From NCBI GenBank assembly GCA_040285825.1, contig JAUPSS010000009.1, positions 806,001 to 870,000 of the forward strand: a stretch of DNA of 64,000 nucleotides. The letters run 5' to 3'. Positions 46,441 to 56,664 of this stretch are shown here, piece after piece; the first letter of the stretch is position 1; each line of letters starts with the position of its first letter. A program made the position numbers and the translations under genes. The notes beneath the pieces were generated by a model. That model was not told the DNA's origin. It did not search any database and saw nothing but the letters and a program-made list of their open reading frames with translations. This DNA comes from Eukaryota sp. TZLM1-RC. Its lineage: Eukaryota; Metamonada: BaSk clade.

Positions 46441-47823
46441 CTACACCATTTCTTTAATTTTTTGTGCCTTCTTTGAATTTCCCAAGCTTAGTTCAACATC
46501 AGCCCAGAAACTAATAACCATTTGGTCAACCCTATGAGACAAGGCTAATTCCATCAACTGCCTAAACTTTTCTAATTGCTTATGACGCACGTAAAATAAC
46601 CCAAATGATTTCAGCAGATAAGGAACACTGACTTTGGATAAAGGGACTGATTCAATGGCTTTATTGTAAATCTTTTGGGCAGAAATTGCATCGTTTAGTT
46701 TTAATTCAAGAAAATTTGCGTAATAAATCCAAATGAATAGATATCGTTGGTAACATGGTGACTCAAAATTTGGTGGTTTCGTTAGCAAATTTTCAAATAA
46801 ATCAACAATTGAAGTATGATCCCCTATTTCTTGCTCAATCAAAATCCAATCAAAAATAGCGTCATAATCGTAAGGATTTGATTGGTATTTTGATTGGCAA
46901 TAAAACCTCTTTGCTAGCATACACACGTAATCAACATCGTCACTTCTACCAAACTTCCGTTCAAATGCCACCCATTTTCTTCCAATTTTTTGTTTCTTCT
47001 CCAGAGAAACATTGTCTAAAGCAAATTTATAGATACTTCTGGCTTCAGTGTAATTACCCAAATCAGTTTCCAAACCAGCTAATTCCCAGAAAATTGCCAC
47101 GTCATCAAGTGCTTTGCTGACGTCATCCTCAATGCCAGCTTTTGCCAGCAAAGCAGCTCGTTTTGTATCATTCATTTTGAACTTTTCAAACGAAATAGCA
47201 TCCCTATAAGAGGTCAAATTACGACGCTCATTAATCATACGGTCAAGCACTTTCCGCGCATTGCTGACGTCACCACACGTCATCTCAAACTCAGCATACA
47301 TCAACCAAGCTGAATTTGGAGGATGCCATGACATCCAAGATTCAAAAACACCCCTTCTCTGCTCCAAGTCCACTTTTGCTCTCCTTAGAACATCCACATA
47401 CACGATCCAAAGCTTGTCAACACGAGGCAAGGTTCTCGTAGCTCTTTCAAAAACCTTCACGGATGCATCCAGTTGTCCAGCTTTGAGCTCCAATTCCGCA
47501 TAGACAAGCCACAGTTTGGGTTCAGTGTAGAGAGATATAAGAGATCGTTCCATCACACTGCGCATTCTACGTAGATCTTGCATGGAGAGCTCCCACGAAG
47601 CATACTCTATCCATCCACGAATTTTGTTTGGAGAACGTCCTACAGTTTCTTCAAATTCTCTACGTCTACGTACAAGATAATCAGCGAGATCTACTTCATC
47701 GGTTATTTCTTCACGAGCAGGGCGAAAGTATATATCAGCCTGACGTTCAAAGGCTTCCAAAAGAATTTGCTCGGCTGTTATCTGGATAGGTGCTATAGAT
47801 TTGTCCATTGTTTCTTTGGACAT
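46441..47823 (-). CDS. CLF1: Clf1/Crooked-neck-like splicing factor (HAT repeats)
   Basis: A single intronless frame of 460 aa. The N-terminus carries PIQITAEQILLEAFERQ, the signature start of Crooked-neck/Clf1/Syf3 proteins, followed by the D-E-V-D-L-x-D-Y and RRREFEE segment. Then come about nine HAT repeats (W-x2-Y-x2-E pattern: IRGWIEYASWE, KLWLVYAELELK, KLWIVYVDVL, AWLMYAEFEM, …). In yeast and animals this protein is a scaffold of the Prp19-associated complex in the spliceosome and acts in the nucleus. Known orthologues are usually around 690-850 aa, so this one is short and lacks the C-terminal HAT repeats. The stop is clean, and no continuation was seen. It is divergently arranged with the Bet1-like gene, 136 bases away. 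Confidence 0.88.
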   Translation of the reverse strand: MSKETMDKSIAPIQITAEQILLEAFERQADIYFRPAREEITDEVDLADYLVRRRREFEETVGRSPNKIRGWIEYASWELSMQDLRRMRSVMERSLISLYTEPKLWLVYAELELKAGQLDASVKVFERATRTLPRVDKLWIVYVDVLRRAKVDLEQRRGVFESWMSWHPPNSAWLMYAEFEMTCGDVSNARKVLDRMINERRNLTSYRDAISFEKFKMNDTKRAALLAKAGIEDDVSKALDDVAIFWELAGLETDLGNYTEARSIYKFALDNVSLEKKQKIGRKWVAFERKFGRSDDVDYVCMLAKRFYCQSKYQSNPYDYDAIFDWILIEQEIGDHTSIVDLFENLLTKPPNFESPCYQRYLFIWIYYANFLELKLNDAISAQKIYNKAIESVPLSKVSVPYLLKSFGLFYVRHKQLEKFRQLMELALSHRVDQMVISFWADVELSLGNSKKAQKIKEMV

Positions 47824-47959
47824 TGAAAAAAAGAGAAAGTATGGAGATATGTCCTAATTGAGTCTTGATAGTTCAAAGTGTACAAAAGAATGGGCAGTTT
47901 AATGGAATTATCAACACAACCATTAAACATCATCGACATCACCACAACTTATCACATCT
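47824..47959. promoter_or_regulatory. Compact bidirectional promoter region
   Basis: Only 136 bases separate the start codons of two divergent housekeeping genes (Clf1-like on minus, Bet1-like on plus), so both promoters and both 5' UTRs must lie here. No specific motif is assigned. Confidence 0.5.
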
Positions 47960-48323
47960 ATGGAACGTCGTCGAACAGCTCCTTATGAACCTGCTAATGA
48001 CGTTTGTCACAGCTTCTGTCTATATTAATTCCAGTATCTTGTCTCTGAACTCGAATCCGCAACTTCACAATTACGAGATGTTGTTTACAATCTTGGTGAA
48101 GAACTAGACAGAAACCGTCTAGTTCAGGATGAACTAGTATGCTTTCCTTTATCTCTCTCACCATCAGCAAGCTTCATCCCACACAGCTTTTGATTCCATC
48201 AGGCTAGGTATACAAGGACTGAAGACGTTGACTACAAGAATGTCAGGAAAACACTGGTCGCTTGTGTGGATGTTTATTCTTTTCTTGTTTGCCTTCTTTT
48301 ATTTCCGTAGCAAACTTCGGTAG
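47960..48323 (+). CDS. BET1: Bet1-like SNARE, three exons
   Basis: Exons 47960-48001, 48035-48136 and 48168-48323, split by introns of 33 and 31 nt, encode 99 aa. The middle holds a SNARE heptad region (LVSELESATSQLRDVVYNLG … NRLVQDEL, then FDSIRLGIQGLKTLTTRMSG). The C-terminus is a single membrane anchor (LVWMFILFLFAFFYF) followed by RSKLR. Length, central layer and tail anchor fit the Bet1/Sft1 class of Qc-SNAREs that act in ER-Golgi or intra-Golgi fusion; Bet1 against Sft1 cannot be settled here. The exons are too short for simple ORF detection and are only recovered by splicing. The gene sits tightly between Clf1 and a telomere-like repeat. Confidence 0.8.
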
Positions 48324-48330
48324 ATTAGAG

Positions 48331-48348
48331 TTAGGGTTAGGGTTAGGG
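48331..48348 (+). repeat. Interstitial TTAGGG telomere-type repeat
   Basis: Three exact TTAGGG units preceded by a degenerate TTAGAG. They start 7 bases after the Bet1-like stop codon, so they probably lie in its 3' UTR. Confidence 0.85.
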
Positions 48349-48760
48349 TGACGTTTTGGTACTTGTGTATAGTCGTGTTTTTGTAAATGTTTCAGTCTTT
48401 TTCGCTATTTGTAGGTATTTTTGTTTTATTCTAGTGACTTCTTTTGTAGTCTTTATCAGTTGAATTAAAGAAATTGTTTAAAAATGATGCTCATTGTTTG
48501 CAACATCACTAATAGAAACCAATTTTACAATATTTCATTAGTTTTGTTATGTCAAAGATTGAATGATTTTGATCTAAATTCAAACTTAATGAAAAAACAA
48601 ATCAAATTATGTGGATTTGCACCAGTTTCTTTTCCTTGACATTTGTTGTGCTGACGTCAGCAAAAACAGTAGTGAAAATTACACTAATGTTTTGACAAAG
48701 CTGAACAAATGAAAAAACAAGAGCTTTACTGAAAAATGAAAATAAATTAATTAAATAATA
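48349..48760. other. Intergenic between convergent genes
   Basis: AT-rich, no frame. It contains the 3' ends of the Bet1-like gene and, on the other strand, the transporter gene. Confidence 0.5.
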
Positions 48761-49816
48761 CTAAATCTTCCAATTAAATACTTTGGCGTAAATTACAAAC
48801 GCTGGAACCATCAAAAAATGCGTTGATATAAATAAATTACTAATGACAGTCACTCCTTTCTGATACTTTTTAGAAATACCAAAACAAGCAATAGAAAGTG
48901 GATTAGTTACTGAAAATAAAGCAAAAGAGTATACTGTTTTTGGTAGAGTGAATACATACTTTGCCAATACAACCATAAGCAAAGGTGCCCCTACAAATCT
49001 CAGAACAAAGCAATACAAAAGCCACCAAATAGATTCTGGGTTATAATTATATTCATCCTTATTACCAACAACGTCTATTTCTAGTAGATAGGTCTGCTCG
49101 TTTGTTTTTGGCTCACTCTTTACTCTTGTTTGGACAAAAAAAGACATTCCAATTACAAATAGTAACCCACCAGAAACACTGGGGGCAAAGTTATCGAAGA
49201 TAAGCTGGACTGGTTCCAATTGTATCCATTCAATTGGAATAGTGGCTTTAAAAATAATTCCTGAAATAAATTGATTAATATGAAAAATACCTAAAATAAC
49301 AGAGAGAATTATGGGATTTGTAGAAAGAGTTTTTATATCAAACTTATCTGACATTACAATAACAGCTGCTGGTAACAAAGTGACGCAGTCAAGAGAACAA
49401 GACACTGTGAGGTAATCAAGAGCTTCCTCTCCAAACATGACCAATGCCATTGGAAAGCCAATAACGACAGTGTTGGTATAGACTAAGGAGCTGAACGTCA
49501 TGTAAGAGATGACTTTGGGACACACTGGTTGAGATTTGGTTTTACGACGGCTTATCAGAGGACCTAAGATGAACGCAATGATGAGACTAAGAATTCTGTG
49601 AAGAACGCTGACATAGACATAGTCCATGTTCATAGTGCCTAGTTGAAGCCCGGTAATGAGCTTCATCAGCAACATCGGAAAGCATATTAGGACAAGAAAG
49701 TTATTGACAGGTTGAACACTATTGTTTTGAAGAATTTTAAGTTGTAGACATAGATACCCAAGAATCATTGTCACAAGACAAGGTGTTGCTGCCAGTAAGA
49801 TCTGTGTAAAGGACAT
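48761..49816 (-). CDS. Auxin-efflux-carrier (AEC/PIN-like) family membrane transporter
   Basis: A single intact frame of 351 aa starting with ATG at 49816. It has about ten hydrophobic segments in two groups of roughly five, separated by a polar loop (about residues 232-260, KSEPKTNEQTYLLEID). Family-type features are the N-terminal ATPCLVTMILGYLCLQLKIL segment, NFLVLICFPMLL, an N-T-V-V-I-G-F-P-x-A motif in the first half, and NPLSIACFGI near the C-terminus. These match the Mem_trans/AEC superfamily, which includes plant PIN and PILS proteins and many bacterial and fungal carriers. Substrates in protists are unknown; auxin transport should not be assumed. The promoter side abuts a retroelement fragment at about 49850. 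Confidence 0.85.
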   Translation of the reverse strand: MSFTQILLAATPCLVTMILGYLCLQLKILQNNSVQPVNNFLVLICFPMLLMKLITGLQLGTMNMDYVYVSVLHRILSLIIAFILGPLISRRKTKSQPVCPKVISYMTFSSLVYTNTVVIGFPMALVMFGEEALDYLTVSCSLDCVTLLPAAVIVMSDKFDIKTLSTNPIILSVILGIFHINQFISGIIFKATIPIEWIQLEPVQLIFDNFAPSVSGGLLFVIGMSFFVQTRVKSEPKTNEQTYLLEIDVVGNKDEYNYNPESIWWLLYCFVLRFVGAPLLMVVLAKYVFTLPKTVYSFALFSVTNPLSIACFGISKKYQKGVTVISNLFISTHFLMVPAFVIYAKVFNWKI

Positions 49817-49849
49817 GTGCTGATATTGTGAATGGAAGAGAAGATCAAA

Positions 49850-51000
49850 TCTGTTTATTGATTTTTCTTGGAAATCTTAAAAATATTTTCTGCTTCTACT
49901 GACAGTCTTCTGTTTATAGAAAAAGAAAAAGCAAAAAACAAATGTTGTCTGTTTCTATCAGCATTGGGTTTGATAACTTGGTGGTTTTTTTCAAAGTATT
50001 TCTCTCACTTTAAATACAAAAGCATCTACAAGATTAACTTATTGTTCTTTGAACCAAGTGTAATTAGCAACAGTACAGGAGAGAAAGTCAACAACAGCTT
50101 CAGAGTTATCAATCCAATCTAAGTATATATCGCGTCTATCATCAGAACCAAAATTATTCAATGACAGTGTTTCTTTCAACAGATGCTCTTTGATACATGA
50201 GATTTTGGACTTTCTTGCCATTTTAAAAACAGTGTCACAAAAAGCATAATCAAGTGAAAAAAAATTAGTTATCAATTTCGAACAATTTAATTCATAAGCT
50301 GTGATGAATTAATAGAAATTGATTAATGGGAGTAATGACATATAATTTCATTTTTTAATTAATTTTAAATATTTTGATTAATGGCGCTTCAAAAACTTCA
50401 TTACCAGCACATGTTCCAAATCTTTGTAACACAATGATGACAAATAGTGATGAATCGGATGGCTTATTCTCACACACACACCTTTTTTTAAATTAATGAA
50501 TGAAGATCTTGATCTCAAACAGCTGGGCTGCATAAATTTTTAAACAAATCATCTTCATACATTTTGGTCAATCGATTTTGTAATGTTCGAAGCGTGTATT
50601 TGAATTCCAATAATTTTGTTCAGGAATACTACCATTAAAGGCTTGAGACATCGATTCTACTTTTGAAATTGCTTCAACTATGCTTGAACTTGCTTGAACT
50701 TTGCGTTGTCACTAACAACTCTTTCCAATCTGCAAATGTTTCAGTTAACTCATATATTGCATTTCTGCATTCATCGATAAGAGCACATGAAGAAAGAATA
50801 GAAGCCTATGTCCGACCTAAACCGCCATAATGTGGACTAAAATAAGCATGATCAGGAACTTGGGAGATTTTACATCCTATCCCATTGCATAATAATTGAA
50901 CCACAACTCTAGAGACCAAAAGATTAATAGATCAAAATATGTTATTGAAATGTGAATTGAAACATAGTCTTATTATGCTAAATTTGTTATGTTTTTTTAC
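49850..51000 (-). mobile_element. Non-LTR retroelement fragment (family 1)
   Basis: Minus-strand homology to about 17150-18290 of the longest copy. It includes ARKSKISCIKEHLLKETLSLN, FGSDDRRDIYLDWIDNSEAVVD (50039-50230), the zinc-knuckle region near 50300-50500, and the GGLG-type thumb region near 50800-50900. The frame is broken repeatedly. Confidence 0.7.
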
Positions 51001-51600
51001 ATCCATGTTCATCATTTATTCAATTTTGACAGAATGAAGTTCAATTTTTCAAGTTATTGTTTGAAAATTCGTCATTATTGCCCAAACACCAACATAGTTG
51101 ACAAACACAATCAGATGAATATAAGTACTTGATTTTCAATGTCATTATCTATTGTTGAAACTGGAGAATTTGAAAATGCAGAACAATTGAGTAAGTTTAG
51201 ATCGATAATTCTTTTGGTGAACCGAAAGTTTAAAGCTTTTTTCACAATTGTTATGTCGCCCATTGAAACCACATCTTCATGGATCAATCATTATTTATGA
51301 AGGTACATTGCTTGAATTCTCACATACATTTTTTCTCAATAACAAAAGAATCAACATCTTGGTCCAAAACTGCCGAGTAGCGGATATTTTTTTTAAAATA
51401 GATCATCATTGTTTTTTCATAACATTGAAGAGAATTAAATCTGAAAGGATAGCTTGACAAATTTTAGTCTTAACTTCATTAAACGTACCATTAAAGAGAT
51501 GGTGCACAATTAAAGCATCAATATTGAGTTTGATTTCTAAGAGTTAGACATAGCAGAGTAGTTGTTTTTTACATCGATTTCCACTTTGTAGGTTGATTTC
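51001..51600 (-). mobile_element. Second, more decayed family-1 retroelement fragment
   Basis: About 51010-51240 resembles the reverse-transcriptase end and 51240-51480 the region before the zinc knuckle (compare 42440-42600), in the same orientation as the copy at 49850-51000. Only short stretches are readable. Confidence 0.45.
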
Positions 51601-51671
51601 CACTTCGATTTATGGTCAGACTGTTGACTATCTTCAAATTCAATTTAATTACTGTTTCCGATCTATTTTCA

Positions 51672-52000
51672 TCAAAAACGAACCTTTTTTATTTTATTGA
51701 AATGAAAAAATGCATTTGATTTAATAGTCAAAGTATTTATTAATCCTCCCATGACAAACAATAGAGACAGGCCGTAATATTGTAATGGAGAAAAGTTGGA
51801 TTGTGAAGGAGCTGACGATGGACAGAAATGGCCACATAGGAAGAGAGTGGTGGGATTTAGGACGAGTCCAACAGTTGCTTTAAGAGAACCAACTGCAGGT
51901 ATAAGGTAATAATAAATGACAGAAGAGTAGAAAAATCGGTAGAAGGGGTACAAGGGGAGTTCTGAAGCTCGGAAAAGAAGGTAAGTGAGGGAAATAAAAA
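51672..52000 (-). CDS. Unidentified hydrophobic protein, last exon(s)
   Basis: The minus-strand frame begins after a possible acceptor (AACTAG, near 51996) and reads ISLTYLLFRASELPLYPFYR, then FFYSSVIYYYLIPAVGSLKA and LQYYGLSLLFVMGGLINTL, with a stop at 51672. Three hydrophobic segments suggest the C-terminal part of a membrane protein. I do not recognise the family, and the upstream exons were not found. It overlaps the extreme 5' side of the Fanzor relic on the other strand. Confidence 0.3.
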
Positions 52001-52013
52001 GCTAGTTTATGAA

Positions 52014-54142
52014 GTGAGGGGAAAGTGTAGGAATAGAGAAAAACCTCCCAAAACCAAGTTGAGGGTTACAAACCTCCCAAAACAGGCAACCAGAGGTCGA
52101 AAATGGGGTGACAAGTGTAAAATTTGGCTGTTTATTCTCACCACATGTCAGACACCCACTCTGTCACGTGTATTCACTGAATCTTGTGCACTTAACTCGC
52201 TGCTGACCCCTTCAGCGGTGCAACAAATTCGGACTGACCTTCCTTTGGTCACCGAGATTTGTCATGAAGCTTCTTTATTGCTTCAATCTTTTCTTCTAAA
52301 TTTTCCGTTGGCTTCTAGAGCTTTAGTGGAACAGGATGTATGGTGTCTTTTTATGACCTTCATCACCACTGGTTCTTTTCCAAAGCCATCCACTTACAAG
52401 GGACAAAGCCAATTACTCCTTATTTTTTACAGTGAATTTTTTCCTGAATGTCCACAGGACAGGTCTCTTGTTTCTTCATGGGAAAATACTTTAGTACCTT
52501 ATAGATATTCATTCAATCTTTTCCTCAATGATTGGCTGCAATCTCAGAAAGGTAATTTTATCAATAGAAAAGGGCTTTCTCCTTACCTTGCTTGTCGGGC
52601 TCGTCAATTGGCGTCTAACGTTAAGACAAGTTTACCTAAAATTTGTCAATCCTGGACAAAAAAATTCATTCGTGCTCATTGTAGAGCTCTAGATAAAACG
52701 AATGTCTGTGCCAATTTTCTTTTCTCTCTTTTACCAGATAAACTCTTAGTCCAAATCGAAGAAGTAGTTGTTGATTCTGTTATCGAACACTACATCAATT
52801 TCAATCTGAATAATTCAAAAGAAAGATTCTTTTTATTAAATGCATGTAAATTTATCTTGAATCTCCTTCAAAGATTTCATGTCACTGCTTCTCTACTGTT
52901 TTCACAAGATAAAATCACCTTTTCATCAAAGGAAATTGGTGAACTTTTTCTCTTTAACCTTAAAAATTCACAATACTTACTCACTTTCTTTTCTCATATG
53001 CTTTGCTTCAAAAAATTTAGAAAAATACCTTTAGCTTCTCATAAAGGTTCTAAATTTCATGAGGTACCTTCACAAATTTTCCATTCTGTGAAAAAATTCC
53101 CACTTATTGAAAGATCATCTTCCAAAACAAAGTTCATCAAAAATACACGTCTGAAACGAAAATTCAAACAATGTTTTTACCAAGAATTTTATATCAAAAG
53201 AAAAAGTTTGAAAAATAGTTTTGAACAAATTTTATGGAAAACTAATGGTAATGAACTGGTTTTCCCATTTCAAAGTAAAAACTATAACTCAGAAAGCACA
53301 GATGAGCTGGATGAACCACCGAAAAAGAAACGAAGATTGAAAAAAGAAATGAAAAGTGACCCTGATGCCAACAAAACCAGAGAAACATAGTTGAAGGGCA
53401 CTAAAAAATGCCCCGTCGAAGAAGACGTAGACATCCAGTCGAAATTTTACCTGAAAGGCCCCTTATTGGCGTTGATCTGGGCCAATCTAGATTATGTGGT
53501 TACTTCTTAAATGTTAATCAATGTGGAGTTATCCCTTGTCCAACTGGTAGAAGATATATGACAGAACCTTCACCCAGTAAACAGTCTCTTAACCAATATT
53601 CCGTTTAAAATTTCAACCAATATTTGAACCAAATTGGAATTTGGTCAGGAGGAAAGTGGATTTTGAAAGTAATCGCCAGAAATGGAAAATAATTAAATTT
53701 GATAACTGCAGACGAAAAGAGAGACGGTTCCGAAAGAGTCTCAACAAATTTCAAAGGCTGGCTGGACATCCTGATAAACTCTACCTTGCTGTGGGTTCTG
53801 CTAATTTTCCTTTTCATTACCGGAAAGACAATCGATATGGATCAGCAAGGGCTTTTAGAAAATGGTAGTGTTATCAAAAGGACGTGAAGCACTTGTCAAC
53901 CAGTGAATTTAATACATGCAAACTGTCAAGTTGTTGCATGGCCGAGAATATTCAAACAGGCTCATGGCAGATGCGTAATTGTACTGAAATGTCAAATAGT
54001 ATATGACAGAGATATTTCCGCTGCAAAAAATGTTCAAATTAAGAAGAAAACGGAATTGTGGCCGGAAAGACACAACCTGCCCAGATGCTCTCTTGAGGAG
54101 ATGAATGGGGAACCTGAGCATACAGAAACAAAAACTTTTTAA
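52014..54142 (+). pseudogene. Fanzor-like RNA-guided nuclease (eukaryotic TnpB relative), decayed
   Basis: A 458-aa frame (52014-53390, no in-frame ATG at its start) gives the helical, Lys-rich N-terminal half and ends with a nuclear-localisation-like PKKKRRLKK. A new frame at 53408 starts Arg-rich and carries RuvC-I (LIGVDLGQS, about 53462-53490). The frame from about 53604 continues (FRKSLNKFQRLAGHPDKLYL, AVGSANFPFHYR) to a TAG at 53866-53868. Beyond it are SEFNTCKLSSCC (zinc finger plus the relocated RuvC-II glutamate reported for Fanzors) and, in another frame, RCVIVLKCQIVYDRDISAAKN (second zinc pair and RuvC-III aspartate, about 53958-54022). All catalytic blocks are present in order, but at least three frame breaks and one stop separate them. 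Fanzors are RNA-guided DNA nucleases of eukaryotic transposons; this copy is probably extinct. Confidence 0.75.
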
Positions 54143-54474
54143 AAACTGATATTTTATTTTGAGTTATTTATTTTTTCAATTTTTTTGAAAATCTTTTGAG
54201 ACCGATCTACAAATATCTTAGTGGCATTTGGTAAAACCACTTAGATACATCAAGTCGCGAGGCTTTGTTCTGTGAAAGCAGTAGGTGTATTTAAGTGAGG
54301 TAGCCCATTGATGAAGATCATGATTGTCTTTGTCAAATGACGCTACACATCTCTTACAGCCTGTGAGTAGACATTGAGAAAGTCGAAAACAGGAATGAAT
54401 TTCACAGGGGAATGTATGATAAGTGAAATTCTCTATAATCCTCCCATAATCTCTCTCCAGTCAATGTACAATAG
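54143..54474. other. Intergenic; candidate position of the Fanzor guide RNA
   Basis: In Fanzor loci the guide (omega) RNA usually lies at or just past the 3' end of the gene. Here 54143-54230 is AT-rich with a weak hairpin (TTTTCA … TGAAAA near 54175-54195). No clear element end or strong structure was seen. The promoter of the RhoGAP gene lies toward the right end. Confidence 0.3.
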
Positions 54475-56279
54475 ATGTCCTTTCTTCTAGGCAAACATGG
54501 CACTAGATCTTCTCGACAACCTATCAAGTCTCATCCTCCCGTTTTTGGTGTTTCCCTTTCAGATCTTCCTCCTTCTGAACTCCCCATTCCTTCTGTCGTC
54601 CGTACTTGTGTAAGCTTCATTGAAACAAACTGTACGTGTAAAGTAATTCTTTAACCAAAGGTCTCAAAGTACAAGGCATCTTTCGTGTTCCCGGCGTTGT
54701 TTCCCAGATCCTCGAACTCAAGTCTCGCTTTGATTCAGGCGAAAATGTTGATTTCTCATCAACCACCAACCCAAACGACGTCTGTGGAGTCCTCAAGCTA
54801 TATTTCCGTGAATTAGGTGAACCACTCATCCCATACGGCTTATTTTCTCAAGTTTTCTCTTCCGAAACGCTCACAAATCTGGAAACTTTTGAAGACTTCT
54901 TACCACGTCTCAAAAAACTAATCAACCTTCTACCTGACAACAACCGCATCCTTCTCCACTATCTATGCCAATTCCTTGCTCTAGTTGCGTCTTACCACCA
55001 TTATAACAAGATGACTGTGGAGAATATTTCACTTGTTTTTGTACCCAATATCATTAGGTCGTCTAGTAGTGATAAGAAAGATTTGTACAACCCAAAAGAT
55101 ATGAAACCTTTTGTGACGTGTTTTAAACTGTTAATTCAGCATTTTGAGGAAATTTTCAGTACTGGTGACGAAGAGATCAAGGAAAATTTAGATGAAATTA
55201 GTGAAAATTTGGAAATGTCACCACCACTTAGCTCACCCTCGCCGCCAATCAAATCACCTTTACAATCAGACGAAGTTGATTATCTATCTCAGAAAGTCAT
55301 CAATCAATTGCTATTTGGTGATGTCGATTTGATTGATTTAGGATTAGTCAATCAAAGACAATCGAATGTTGAGTTTTCCACGCTCTGTAACAGTATCAAT
55401 GAAGATTTTCGTGTAAAGTCACACAGTCTAGCTCAAAAATGGAGGAAGGAGGTCAAAAACGAGGCTAAAAAGATTACCAACACCAGGAATTATTCTCGTG
55501 ATTACGTGGCAGTTTCCTTTCGCGATTTATCAAATTTTGATATCCAATCATTTTCTGCGACTTTATTTCAACTAAAATCAGAAATTCACGATTTTGAACA
55601 CAAATTTCAAATGAACAATAATGGGAAAAAACCACATGGAAGAGAGCGAGACCCGATAAGGCCGAAATTAGAAGAGTATTTTAATTTGCATCGAAAATTA
55701 AAAAACATATGTGCTATTAAAATTCAATCCTTAATAAGGGCATTTTTGAAAAAGAAAAACTTCCAGAATTCTGGAATGTCTGCTCAATTATCCCCTCTGG
55801 AGGTGCTAAACTATCGGCTTGCTGCTATCAGAATTGAGGAAAAGCGCCCATCTGATATGAATTTAATGAATCTAGAACAGAAAAAACAAGAAAAAACCGC
55901 AATTAAACGAGAATTACGAAATTTTGACTTAAATTTTGAACAAAAATACGGTCGTGAGCCTTCCCGTGAAGACAAAGAAATAATGAGACCTTTGTACCAT
56001 CGCTATAAATCAATTGGAAAAATGATTGATGACGAATCTAAATTATCAACAGTTCAAGAAAGTGCTGAACTTTTTGATACAATTTTATTACCTCAAATAA
56101 GTTTGCCAGCCTACTCAGAACCAGTTGGGAGGTGTATGTCAAATTCAGAGTATCATTCGCTAGTACAGACAAGAGCTCAATTAAGAGATGACTTGAGAAG
56201 ACTTTCTAGCCAAGTCGTTGCGGTTCATAGGAAGTATATAGAAGTAGAAAAACGAATGAGTGCGATCGAAAGGATGTAG
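54475..56279 (+). CDS. FAM13-like RhoGAP
   Basis: Two exons (54475-54631 and 54661-56279) joined by a 29-nt intron encode 591 aa. Residues about 20-210 are a RhoGAP domain: FGVSLSDL, the arginine finger in GIFRVPG, LKLYFRELGEPLIP, and a helix ending MTVENISLVFVPNII. The second half has an IQ-like helix (IKIQSLIRAFLKKK). It also has two copies of the FAM13 C-terminal module: KSEIHDFEHKF … IRPKLEEYF and KRELRNFDLNFEQKYGREPS … IMRPLYHRY. RhoGAPs switch off Rho GTPases and act on the actin cytoskeleton. The pairing with FAM13 modules is the architecture of animal FAM13 proteins, so the gene is likely ancient. The start ATG lies 6 codons before the conserved region and has no competitor. Confidence 0.88.
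54632..54660 (+). other. 29-nt intron in the RhoGAP gene
   Basis: It starts GTACGT and ends CCAAAG. Splicing joins the first helix of the GAP domain to the LKVQGIFRV segment in frame (phase 1). Confidence 0.85.
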
Positions 56280-56664
56280 GAGTCAATATTTAATAAATTA
56301 TTTAAAGTTTGTTTTCTTTTTGTTGCAATAAAGTAGTTCTTCTATGGGTTTCTGAGCTAGAATTCAATGATGATTAAACTTGCATATCAACTGATTTCCA
56401 AGAACATGATTAACACGTTGTAAAAATGAGTATTTTAAAAAATTGAAGACGTTCGGCTTCTCTATTGGACATTAAATAATCTGATCATTCACTGACATAA
56501 CTTGGGTTGGTTGACCAAATTCCGACTCAAGCAATCACAACATTTAAACACGCTCAGCTTCTACCTGAAAGATCTCCCATTGATCGGTCGACATAGCACG
56601 GGAGTTCAACACTTCTAAAATCCATTATTTTCAGAAACAAGCAAAATAGATTGACTAAATTTCA

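Noticed and set aside
48331-48348. A true chromosome end or assembly end at the TTAGGG units
   Set aside because: Only three units, embedded between intact genes on both sides.
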